A stretch of 64,000 nt of DNA, taken from Branchiostoma floridae (taxonomy: Eukaryota > Chordata > Leptocardii > Amphioxiformes > Branchiostomatidae). A program made the position numbers and the translations under genes. The notes beneath the pieces were generated by a model. It was not told where the DNA came from. It was given only the letters and a program-made list of their open reading frames with translations, and searched no databases. Shown in pieces: positions 23,770 through 35,030 of this stretch; position 1 is the first letter of the stretch; each line of letters starts with the position of its first letter. The stretch covers positions 7,473,969 to 7,537,968 of the forward strand of contig NC_049993.1 of NCBI RefSeq assembly GCF_000003815.2. The letters are read 5' to 3'.

Positions 23770-26700
23770 GTATGTGTATGATTTGTCCTGTGTTTCTTTT
23801 TGTTTCTTTGGTAATGCCATTTCCATACTGTATACAGGTAATTTGTTGTTTTGGGCTAGTCATATTCGCTTGGTTTTTGGGCCTGCTTAATCTATGGTAC
23901 AGGCAGGGTTAAGTGGTGGAGGCTTAGCTTTGTTCTGTTTTGAATTCAGTATCGTTTGTTGCATTTTGTCGCGGCAAATATATGATGAAATTCCCCTTCT
24001 AAGCAACTGCTCATTGGTTTGCGGGGATGTTTGCTGGGTGTTTGCTCTGACTACAACAGCTTCTGAACTTTTCAAAGCTTCCATTGCCAGCAGCTTGCCA
24101 TCTATAAATGGGATTGACAAGGACATTTTTCATAGTAAATTGTGCTGTTAAATTTGGCTTAGATACTACAGGAGATTTAGGTTTGGGTTGGATGGATTGA
24201 ATGAAAATATCATACCACCCTGGGGACTAACTGTTGCTGCTGCATGGGGGCTACCACTATTCATATTGTCTAATGTCTATGGAACTACAGATAAAAGTAT
24301 CATTGGTCAAATTATGCGAGTAACATTCCGATGTCAAGTGAATAACACCCCAGAAATAAATCTTTAATGAATATCATTGGAAGAACACAAACCAAGGAGA
24401 CTTAGCAGCTGCATTAGGTCAGTACATTGAAATAGGAAGATATTAGTATATCATGTGACAGAGTAACTACATGTGCATGGGCCATCTGAGACAAAAAAAG
24501 GTAGCGTCTCAACAACTTCAAAGTACTGTGGTTGGTTACATACTTAAGAAATCCAAAATAAGTAATGTTCATCCATGTCCAAACTTACAAATTCAGAAAA
24601 TGGAATTTCAGAGTCAGACTTTTGCATGGTGCACAACCAACACGGTAAAAAGCTCATTTTTCCAACCACGTACCACAGACAAAAAGGCAAAAATACACAA
24701 TAGGTCTACAGAAACCCAATACATTTCATGCAGGCCTGAGGTCTACGAACTCTTGTTATGTTTTGTTATGAAGGATACATTTTGTTTTCTAGAGCTTGTT
24801 CAAGCCATACGCCACAGGCAGGCAGGAAATACTTCATATAGAGGTCATGATCTTGAACGATGGCACCCAATGGGTATCATATTCAGAGCCAAATATAATT
24901 GTTCAAGGCCTATTATACCTATCCAAGGACTGGAATATTACGAAGTAGGACAGCCATGTGGGTTAGGTGCAAGAAAGTCATTCAAGGACGGAAGTGCTGG
25001 AAACAGTTGGTTCTTCCTTATTTTTTAATCTCCAGTACACACTGTAGTGCTGGCTGTAGGTTTGGGTTACTGGCAGACCATTGTGCTGCACCGGGGATAG
25101 TACATTTCTGCTAGCTGTAGGTTTATGTTACAGGTGGGCTCGTATATTGTGCCAGGGATAGTGCGACAGGGAAGTTCCAGTCTATTTCTGATTTGAGCTG
25201 TATTGTTGTTCCCCTCAATCGTCGTCATGGCAATAATATTTTTATTGCCAGTCTTGTTATCCGTGCGCACCGACCGCGCGATGATGTGCGAACATTTTGC
25301 TTTTGGAACGTCTACAGGTACACTTAAACTGCTGATTTTGTTCCCCAGGGTAAAAACGTTAAGGGAGTTCTCCCACTGTGACCTGTCTAGCAGTTTGAAT
25401 GGCGAACTAGCGTTAACCCCAATAAATACTAGACTACATAAACACATAAAAACCCTGCAGTGTCTGTCATAACCAAAAGTGGGGACAGATTAACATAAAA
25501 GTACTGGTCAGAATACAAATTTTCTACATTGGGGCATGGATCTCATAGGAACATTATCAAACTATGCAGAATTGCCCACATAACTGTAACTAAGAGATAT
25601 ACATCATCCAAGGAAGTGAAACATCCTTCCATAATCAATACAATGTATTATCTGATTTCTCCAGCCGGTTCTCTTTCTTCATTTCGCGAAGACAGTAGTC
25701 CACAGGCAAAATAACGAATAAGAAATAATGCCAAGTACATGTGATACCAAATACTTCTTCATCCCAACGGCGAACTGCAAAGAAAGAAAGACATGCGTGT
25801 ACGTGAATAGTTTCACAAAGTTGGTAAATCACTGGGTATTCAGGCTATTTATACACCGTCACTAACATTTTCCTGTGCACGTTTGGGTAGTCATGCAAGT
25901 GGCGTTTAATCCAGGGGAAAGGCAGCAGAAGGATTATCTAAACGGTGACATGTGTTGTAGATTGTACGTTAATGGACAGGTACCGAAATGCTTCTCACCC
26001 TAAAGGCCAATTGCTAGAAGGAAGAGCAAGACAAGGAATACGGAAATCAGAGTCTGGTCAAGTCTTACACCCACGAACTTCTTATATCGATTTTTCAGCG
26101 ACCGCCACGAGAAAGTCTGGCATGATTTGGAAAGTGTTGGTGCGATGAAAGCAGGATTTAGTGGGGAATGTCTGCATAGCATTACACATTAATCGCCAGT
26201 GAAGCTACGGGCACAACCCGCCGTTCGTGATTGTTGTCTGTACGTTTTCTTTTAGGCCACTTCCGCCATGTTTTCCCGAAAACGTTGGGAAGAACCAAGG
26301 AGGTTTTACCTCTTGATAAAACCTTGGAAGGACTGTTTTAATTTAGCTTTAAGCATTGCCAGGAACCCCCATTCAGTCCATCTGTTCAGACTGGACAGGG
26401 TTTTCCACCCCATTTCCCTGTCTGGACTGGACAGGGTTTTCCGAAAACCCGCATAGCTCCAGAACTTTTATTCCTAAATTGGTTTTGTTTTGTTTTGTTT
26501 AACCTGTAAATCTATAAAAGACAAACAAGGACATCAAAAGACACCAAGCGTAAAAAGATTCATTTTTTATCGATGAAGTTCGATGAGCGCTCTGTAAAAT
26601 CGCCTGACTGCAGCGATACCGACAACGTGTCGCAGCTTCTGTAAGATACTCACTCTGTGGTGAAAGAAAAGTTGATACAGTATCTTCTCCATGGAGAAGT

Positions 26701-29453
26701 GAATGTTTCACCGTCTACCTTAGCCCTGTGATTTGAATGCACACGTGTGCCGCCTGGAGTCAGACCGTGAAAAGCGCTAACACAGACTGAGGTGTGCCTG
26801 CGCCGCTCGATAACCAGCGCTAGGTGATCAAGTTGAATACTCATGGAAAAGATTCAGAGTTCAGTGACACTAGCTAGTACTGTCAGCTTGGGAGCTGGCA
26901 GCGACGTTGATGTGTGTGGATATCGGCCCTCTCAGCCCTCGCGAGTGCCTGTTGTAGATAGACACACCTGGTTCTCTCAAGCGAGCGAGGATTTGGATGA
27001 GCGAGCATTACGGTTGGTCTGTAAATGCTGCGTGATCGATTGGCAGTAGCGTGAATATTCTCGTAATGCCATGGCCTATTATGGGGGTCACACCAGTCGG
27101 GGGTGAGGATTCCCATGGAGTTTTCTGATACTGAAAGCATTCTACTTTATACTGCATAGAGCTGCCCCACAGCCTTCTTCGAGTTCCTGTAATAGTACAG
27201 ACTCTGTATCGCTGCTGAGCGCTGTTAACGCTTAGCATATTATGGAGAGAGAAACTCAGGAAAAGTTTGCACACTTTGAGTTGAAATTGCGCTATGACAG
27301 AGCCGCTGTGTATGACCTTAGCTTCGTCGTAGTATCGATTGATGACCATATCATGCCTGTCTTTAGATGAAACATGTCTTTCCCTAAGTGGTTGTGGGTG
27401 GCGCCAGTTTTCAACCATGCGCTGGCAGATTTCCAAAGCGTTTTCAAACACGGCTTCTAACTTTTCATTCGCGCAAAAGGACCCAAAAGTTTACGGGAGG
27501 CTTTCGATAGCTTCTCTATGCAATTACACATCGGGAGGGAAAAGGACGATTTCTTGCATCTAGGTATTCTACAGATCATTAGACGCCACGTTGTCGTAGG
27601 ACTGAGCCATGCCGACATCGTGGAGAAGCTTTTGTGACAAACGATTGGAATATCTGCGAACATAAACTCTGGGATGGTGTCTGCAAAATACATGAACTAG
27701 TGAATAATTGACTTTGGGCGCATCTCATAGGCATATATACAAAGTACTATATAATCTACACAACTCTCTGCTTGATGTGGGTCAACAGGGCGGCTATTCC
27801 TTGGGTACTGTCGGCGAAAGTAGATTCGAGGCTTAAAACGCCCCAGCTCTATGGGGAAATATGATGTATCGATTTTAATATTCTTATACTATAGCCATGT
27901 GAAGTTTTATCAACCAACTGCATACATGGTCTCTCCCCTTATTCCCGTTATGTCTTTGATCAAGGAGCTGTCATCAGTTTATGAAGTAGACTTTCATCAA
28001 TTGATGAAAGCGCCCTGCTTTGATACAGGAGTTAAGTGACATCTGTCTGATTGCCCTTATCACACACACCTGCGAAACTCGTAGTCTCAACAGGACTACC
28101 TGGGTTCCTAGAAAATAGAAGAAATTGGCAAAATAGGCGGAATAATTTGTCAGACGAGTAAGCCGGTCAATCAGGTGCACACAGGCTGGCCTGGGTTAAC
28201 TTCTTTGGCAAACAATGGCGCCTTTTTGGCCAATTTGGCCAGCAACTCAAAGTCTTTCCTGTGGCGAACCGTAATTCGCGGCGCTTTGTATCAAAGTGGT
28301 CTAATATAAATTGTGGTGGCTTGGTCGATCGAGTCGAGTCTATCGTAGTCTCCTCATTATCGTAGTCTACACATTTTATTTCCAAGTGTTCATTTAATCA
28401 AACCGAAAGAATCAATTTGTTTAAAGAAGTCATAATGACATACCCCAACTTCCCCACATTCAAAGACGAACAGAAAGCCACTTTCCTCTTAGAATCACAG
28501 AATTCACAAATTGTAGAAAAGGTGGAGACTTTTCTTCCTTCTCTGCTTCCAAAAAAAGAAGTCAACCCCAACCTATTAAGAAATAGCCAACACTAGTTAC
28601 GAGTAGTCTCTTTTTACAATAATATTTATCCCTATCCATTGTCACATGTATGTCCCCTTTGTTTCTACTATGTAATTGCAATTAGCCTCCGGTTATGAAC
28701 TTGCAACTAAAACTTTCGATAAAATTATTAGACTCTCTGCCTTGAGGATGGTACTCGAACAGTTGGGATTCTGTTCTAGGAAGTACTACAAAAGGGGAAA
28801 TGTTCGCAGTGGTTTAATATTCGCGCTTTTCACTGGACCTCCTCACCGCGAACATTCTCCCTTTCACAGTAAAACGCTGCATGTATATGCCAATTTTAAC
28901 CGCGAACGTAGGGGCCTTAGGGAAATTACAAAAGGATGTACTATGGGAAACATGAAGAGGGATTCTCGTAAACTAGTGAACTCAACACATATAGTCAGGA
29001 ATAGGTCTTACACGTAGCATGTTTTAGATGAATAGAGATCTGTTTATTTTGCGCCTGGAAAAGCTGGCATGAATTCGATTCTTGACCTCTCTGTGACCGC
29101 TGTTGAAACCTGACAAGGGTTTTCCCACTGAACTACTGCTGAAGGTAGATTATACTGTAGCAAATGCAGAAATGATTCAGAAATATCAATTCACGAACAT
29201 ACTCGCTACACTCCATGATTATGTACTGAATATACTACTACCAAGTACCAACTGAACGGAAACATATGTGTTACATTCTGTTGACAAAAAACGTTGACCT
29301 CAACAAATACATATACACGTAAACCTACAGATATTTGTACTTGATAAACTCACCACAAAATCATGACTTCTTGTGAACTCAAAATCCGTAGTATGTCAGA
29401 AAGGATTAAGGACCTAATATTAATGTGCTGTGTTAAAATCCAACACAAAGGCC
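23770..29453. other. Long region without a supported gene
   Basis: 24471-25028 (+) is a 185-codon open frame with no domain I recognise and no repeat of itself nearby. 25050-25168 is a two-copy tandem repeat (GCTGGCTGTAGGTTTGGGTT / GCTAGCTGTAGGTTTATGTT). 26386-26445 has a GACTGGACAGGGTTTTCC duplication. The rest is anonymous. Confidence 0.4.
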
Positions 29454-29621
29454 AAAGGCGCCCAATGCAATTTTAGGGCCTTAAAACTCTTTTTTTTTTC
29501 AAATTCAATTTCAAGTCATTTCTTATGTGGTAGTATAGTGAAGTAAATGGCAATATTGTGCCGATTGTTTTATTCAGAATATTTCTGATTTCAATGCTCT
29601 AAAACTGCATTGGGTGCCTTT
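29454..29621. mobile_element. MITE directly 3' of the GPCR gene
   Basis: AAAGGCGCCCAATGCAATTT at the left pairs with the reverse complement of the right end, AAAGGCACCCAATGCAGTTT. It ends 34 bp past the receptor stop codon and holds an AATAAA on the - strand (29569-29574). Confidence 0.75.
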
Positions 29622-29655
29622 AAAACATTATGGACGTCTGATGGCTGTTTTTGTT

Positions 29656-30879
29656 CTACACGTACGTTTCATATAAGTACAAAGTTTCTTGACCAGATGA
29701 ATATGGAACTGTCGCAGCATTCACATCATTTACCTCACGTATCTCGTCGTCAAAGAAGTCGCTCTTCTCGGGCCGCCCGTTACAGACGACGACTTCTCCC
29801 CCGCGGACGTAGCTCCGCGCCGCGCGCTGGTCAGCAGGCCTGCCCCGGTCCAGACGCAGCGCCGCCCGAAAGCTCTCGCGAAACTTCTGGCTCATGAAGG
29901 CGTACAGGATGGGGTTGACGCAGCTGTTCACGTACGACATAGCCATGGCCGCCTGGAACACCACCATGACCCACAGCGCCTCTGGTATGGTCGTGGCCAG
30001 GGCGGCCACCAGCTGACACAGGCGGTACGGTAGCCAGCATAGCACGAACGTTACGATCATGGCAGTCACGGTTCTGGTTACCTTCACCCGCATCCTGACG
30101 GACACTCTGGACACCGCGGTGTGTGCCGACGTGTTCTGTTTAAGGTGACGGACCACCATCAGGTAGGAAATACTGATCACGGTCAGGGGGACCACGAAGC
30201 CGATGACGAAGGTATAGTACGTGAAGGCCTTGTGCCAGAAGAATGGATTGTCGGCAGGCCAATTGAATCTGCAGTCGTAGTTTCCTCCTGGTAGAGGGGC
30301 GGTGTCGCTGACTACGATGACGGGGATGGTCACCAGGATGGCCGCTACCCACACGGACAGGCTGACCATGAGCGCCACCTTCGGCCGGCGGAGGTGGGCA
30401 TGGCTGTGGGAGCAGACGATGGTCAGGTAGCGGTCCACGCTCAGCACGGCCAGGTTAAACACGCTGTTGAACATGTTCATGGCGTCCGTCGATAGGACGA
30501 TCTTGCACATGGCTCTCCCGAACACCCATCTCTGCATGGAGGAGGATGCTGTGATGAAGGGCACCCCGAGCATGAAGAGAATGTCGGCCAAAGCCAGGTT
30601 CAGCACGTAAAAATTCGAAGCGTTCTTCATCTTCGTGAATCCCAACAACATGTAAATCACTAACGAATTCCCGACAAGACCCACCACGGTCACTATTCCG
30701 TACACCGTAGGCACTAGGATTTTCGTGATGATATCCGAGGCGAAATGCAGCTCGTATTGCAAGTCCGTTCCGTTCAGAGACGTCCAGTTCACCGCCGACA
30801 CGTTCATGTTGACGCGGAGTTTCTGACACGAGCCGAGTATAATGTTAGTTTTTGTCGTTCCCACGTTTATGGGTGACAA
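29656..30879 (-). CDS. Class A GPCR, somatostatin/opioid-receptor-like (intronless)
   Basis: 407 aa in one exon. Extracellular N-terminus with N-glycosylation sequons at N26, N31 and N36; seven membrane segments at roughly 52-77, 86-108, 124-147, 167-190, 220-244, 270-293 and 303-327. Seen: GLVGNS (TM1), LALAD with D99 (2.50), C125 and C203 for the loop disulfide, D132 at position 3.32, DRY 149-151, CWLPY 281-285, NPILY 322-326. Asp 3.32, NMFNSVFNLAVLSVDRYL and SYVNSCVNPILYAFMS resemble somatostatin, opioid and allatostatin-C receptors, so a peptide ligand and Gi/o coupling are likely by family. The last four residues ETYV form a class I PDZ ligand. No palmitoylation Cys directly after helix 8. 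The start is the first ATG; M25 is an alternative. Ligand not determinable here. Confidence 0.92.
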   Translation of the reverse strand: MSPINVGTTKTNIILGSCQKLRVNMNVSAVNWTSLNGTDLQYELHFASDIITKILVPTVYGIVTVVGLVGNSLVIYMLLGFTKMKNASNFYVLNLALADILFMLGVPFITASSSMQRWVFGRAMCKIVLSTDAMNMFNSVFNLAVLSVDRYLTIVCSHSHAHLRRPKVALMVSLSVWVAAILVTIPVIVVSDTAPLPGGNYDCRFNWPADNPFFWHKAFTYYTFVIGFVVPLTVISISYLMVVRHLKQNTSAHTAVSRVSVRMRVKVTRTVTAMIVTFVLCWLPYRLCQLVAALATTIPEALWVMVVFQAAMAMSYVNSCVNPILYAFMSQKFRESFRAALRLDRGRPADQRAARSYVRGGEVVVCNGRPEKSDFFDDEIREVNDVNAATVPYSSGQETLYLYETYV

Positions 30880-32029
30880 CGAAGACCGTAGATCTTACAA
30901 TACAGCCCGGGCATGTCGTCGCCTACTCGTAGCGTTTCCTGTAACAGATCAGTCTTGTCTTGCCTCAGGAGATGTTGATAGAGACCACATGTTATAATCG
31001 TCTTGCAGGGTTGACGTCTCCCAGGGTGAAAACTGAGTGCGCTACGGTTCCTTGCGCCTGACTGGAAGAGGAGATCACTAATAGGCCTGCCAGTCATCAT
31101 GCAAAGGAGACTGGGGCACCAATAGAAACTTTCATCGAACCGTTCACTGACGAGCTGGATAAAGACCCACCGTGTTTACACCGAGCTCTTCATTGGTTGG
31201 CCTTGGATAGAGTGACTGATGTTGTGGTTTGCGTGAGTGTATCACTACCCTCCACCCCCACACTATCATTCTAAAGGACCGATTATCTTGTCTGTTTCTG
31301 CGCATTCCTCTTTCAAAACGATGGTGGAGGGGCATCAGAAATTCAAGGATAAGAACTGGAATTTCTTCGTACCGAACTACATTTTCCGCCAGACAGCTAA
31401 AATCCTTCCCATCACTGTTTCAATCGTTCGCCGTGATGCCGTTCTCCGTGAAGCGTTGGATATTACCATGGCTGGAGTCCAAGAGCTACACCGTTTTCAT
31501 GCACAACACAAGAGTTGTCTTTGTAAAAGTGCCGATGGGATTTTATATTGCTTTTTCGTAAGTCACGAATCTCCAACTCTGTACAAATAGATTGTTGGTC
31601 ATTTACCACTTTAAGATATTACATCGTCAAAATGAGAATGTGTTGGCGGGACACTATATTGCTTTTTTCGCAAGGCACGATTGCCCAAATGCCATTTGCA
31701 CACTCAGATAGACTTACTTACATCTTTATTTTCATCTTTAGCACGCTGAAGTAGCCGTTTGGTTTCCGATTTGTTCCATCACTTTTGCTTCAGTGCCCCT
31801 TTCATTTGAACATCATCATCATTTCAGGCAAGCCGCGAGTCGCCAGACGTTGTAAATGGGAAACGTTTCAGCACCAAGGAGAGGACTCATTTGTTATTCA
31901 CCTCGCGTATCTCGCCTAAGCGCGCACTGAACCACGAAACAGTTCTCATGAAAGGGGTTACTCCTCACTAAAGCTAGAGTCTGCAAACGATTCGATGCTA
32001 TTCAAATGCCAATATAGAAAATGTGTGTT
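30880..32029. other. Upstream of the GPCR, no gene supported
   Basis: Two overlapping open frames on the + strand (31229-31590) have no recognisable domain. No convincing core promoter for the receptor could be identified by eye. Confidence 0.4.
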
Positions 32030-32265
32030 GGCGTATACTAGATACACATACCAGATGAGTGTTGAGTTGTATTTGTATAGACCATAAAAAGATCAATTTA
32101 TCAACTCATACATATAGGCTACGTCTAGCAAACTCGAGTTGTATGATTAAACGTTTGTCTACCAGTGATAAATGAAAGACTCGGTGTATACTAGATACAT
32201 ATCCCACAAGATTGCTGGAGTGTATTTGTATAGACTCTAAAAAGATCAATTTTTCAACTTCTACA
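32030..32265. repeat. Two-copy direct repeat of about 80-100 bp
   Basis: GTATACTAGATACA-AT and TGTATTTGTATAGAC-CT-AAAAGATCAATTT occur at 32032-32100 and again at 32190-32258. Confidence 0.75.
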
Positions 32266-32411
32266 GTGGGTACCAGTGATACATGGAAGTCTCGGGGTTA
32301 CTGTTCAAACGTGTGGTTGTCACCGAAACACCCAGTTATATCGACCAAAAATGACTAATGGTGCTCTGGGGTTTTACAACTAACTACATCTGTTCCCATC
32401 TTGGACGAAGC

Positions 32412-32905
32412 CGTGTCTGCGCTTAGTTTTGAAATACTTTTAATCAGTTCTGCAAGAAAAATCCATACAACTTTGTTCTGTATGGTATGGCCGCGATTTC
32501 TTTGGAATCTGATCAAACTGCGAAAGTTTTAGTTTTATTTTTTTGGCAAAGACAGCTTGCTTTTATGGGTATCAATCTTAACTCATGATCATAACTAAGG
32601 CTTATGTTCGTTCGTAGCTGTTCTCCCTATCCATGCCCACACTTTCTGATGATGCTGTCTTCTGAGTTCTGCGCTTAGTTTTGAAATACTTTTAATCATG
32701 TCTGCAAGAAAAATCTATACAATTTTGTTCTATAAGACAGTAAGTTATGAAAACTTCTTTGGAATACATTTTGTATGATCAAACTGTGAAGGTTTTTTCA
32801 GAATCTCATGGAAACCGACCGCAATGCCAATCCCAACTCATAGCTAAGGCTTATGTTCTTAGCTATCAGTAATTCCCTATCCATTTCTACTCACTATCAG
32901 CCAAA
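32412..32905. repeat. Two copies of a 240-bp unit flanking the satellite arrays
   Basis: Both copies (about 32415-32655, 32668-32905) run GCGCTTAGTTTTGAAATACT, TCTGCAAGAAAAATC-ATACAA, CTGATCAAACTG or ATGATCAAACTG, AACTCAT...CTAAGGCTTATGTTC, CCCTATCCAT. A third copy lies at 37466-37725, on the other side of both arrays. Confidence 0.8.
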
Positions 32906-33059
32906 CTGTTGTCGAATACACGGCACGAAAAACGGTATTTAAGGATGCTGAAACGATGCGTAATGTTGACGTATTTTCCTCCTTTACGGATCTATACACC
33001 ACTTATACGAGTACGTAAATATTGCCTTTAAGTGGTCTTTCTGTAGGTCCGTGTTAGTC

Positions 33060-33890
33060 CTTATTTTCCGGTTTTCCCGTTGTCTTTCAGCAGCTTAAAG
33101 ATGTCGTAAATGATTTTTAAAACCCCCTTAAAACTTGTTTAAAGTTCACGTTTATTTTATCTAAAGCCTCTTTACGTCTCATATACAATTGCATTAAGTG
33201 GATTATAACGTGTGTTTTAGTGCCTTTTCAGCAGCTTAAAGTTGCCTTAAATACTTATTAAAACGCCCTTAAGACATGTTTAAACTTCACGTTTATTTGA
33301 TCTAAAGCCTCTTTACGTCTCATATACGTGTACATTGGATTATAACGTGTGTTTAGGTGCCTTTTCAGCAGTTTAAAGTTGCCATAAATATCTATTAAAA
33401 CGCCCTTAAGATATGTTTAAACTTCACGTATATTTGATCTAAAGCCTATTTACGTCTCATATACGTGTGCATTAAGTGGATTATAACGTGTGTTTAGCTG
33501 CCTTTTCAGCATCTTAAATTTGCCATAAATACCTATTATAACGCCCTTAAGACTTGTTTAAACTTCACGTTTATTTGATCTAAAGCCTATTTACGTCTCA
33601 TATACGTGTTCATTAAGTGGATTATAACGTGTGTTTAAGTGCCTTTTCAGCAGCTTAAATTTGCCATAAATACTTATTAAAACGCCCTTAAGACATGTTT
33701 AAACTTCACGTTTATTTGATCTAAAGCCTATTTACGTCTCATATACGTGTGAATTAAGAGGATTTAATGTGTCTATATTTTTCTTTTTAGCAGCTTAAAG
33801 TTGTCATAAATACGTATCAAAACACCCTTAAGACATGTTTAAAGTTCCCTCTGTACGTCTCATATACGTGTGCATTAAGGTGTGGATAAG
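33060..33890. repeat. Tandem array, six units of about 140 bp
   Basis: Units start with CAGCAGCTTAAAG-like sequence at 33091, 33232, 33369, 33510, 33651 and 33791. Each carries CTTAAGACATGTTTAAACTT, TTGATCTAAAGCCT and ACGTCTCATATACGTGTGCA. No coding potential. Confidence 0.93.
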
Positions 33891-33952
33891 TGCCATTTTA
33901 AGAGAGTAATCATTAGCACATTTCAAAGCAAGAAAATACAATGAATGAAACT

Positions 33953-35030
33953 TTAAAATTTTATTGAATTACGAGAAAATATTACATGGAAAAGTAAAAA
34001 AAACCTACAGCCTACTAGGTATTTGTGGCCTTTCATTCTGATGTAGTCGGCAGTTGAAACAATATCACAACGGTTGCGCAATTCCGTGCAGCAGTCCACA
34101 GTCCCATTTCCAGTGTCGGGTGAAGCGTCTCGGCGTAAGTTAAAAAGAGCACACATGTACAGTTCCATCTGGTCACCACAGGAATAAGAATCCGGTAAGA
34201 TCTAGAGTATCCTAGAGTAGTGGCCGATATGACTCGTGTTGTTGGATGGTCCTGGATTCTGTGAACGCGAAACATGTTCAGCTTGCAGTGTCGGCTTCTA
34301 TTAATCCGGATGGTGCAAGGGCCGTGATTTCCATTCTGTGTCGATTTCCAACAACAACAGCTTGTACAGAATGATAGCCACCTCGTATCTTTGAGTCAAA
34401 TTCCGTCACCGGGGGTCCTAGGCGGTAAAAGCGGTGTCACGGCCACAACTTGCGGGCTAGAGCAGGCCCAAACTTTCTTCAATACTTCTCTTCAAAAATG
34501 AACGCCTGGAAAATAACCGCTCCTTGTCGTACGTATGGCCCGTAAATTTGAACCCCCCACTCTTTTCTGCCATTGGATACATCCTATCACATGACACAGC
34601 TGTGCCACAGACGGACCAAGGAAGTTCAACCTCCTTGGACGGACGGAGGCGTGCGCCCCATGGCGAGTACGAAATAACGCTGAATAAATTTACATCTTGC
34701 CTGCCCAAACAAACACGAGCAACACGAGAAGACACCGCCTGTGTGCACAAACTGTTCTTTCTCGACGCTTGCTTGTAGCTAAAGAAATAAACATATTTCG
34801 TACATTTACCTATAGTAAGAACTGCTTGCCGTTTTATAGAGAAAACACAACTCACTGCACAAAACGGTATACCTACTACATCCTTATTCTTCAAGCAGAG
34901 GTTGAGTCGCGGAGATATTCATAGCAGTAGTCGGGATTTCTACCGTCTCTTAGCTCGAGTGTCAACATGCAACAAAGAAAACCTCACCCTGATTTAGACC
35001 CTGGAATTTCAGAACATATATTCGGTATAA
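33953..35030. other. Between the two arrays, no gene
   Basis: At 34887-34930 there is a match (AAGCAGAGGTTGAGTCGCG-AGATAT) to the interior of the foldback element at 45030-45552, so a fragment of that family sits here. Overlapping open frames around 34460-34920 on both strands have no domain I know. Confidence 0.5.

Noticed and set aside
29610..30829. Other frames overlapping the GPCR (including Arg-rich + strand frame)
   Set aside because: Shadows of a GC-rich coding exon whose 407-aa frame has all class A GPCR motifs.
31229..31590. Two overlapping 110-codon frames upstream of the GPCR
   Set aside because: No domain, no splice or promoter signals, and mutually overlapping frames; likely chance.
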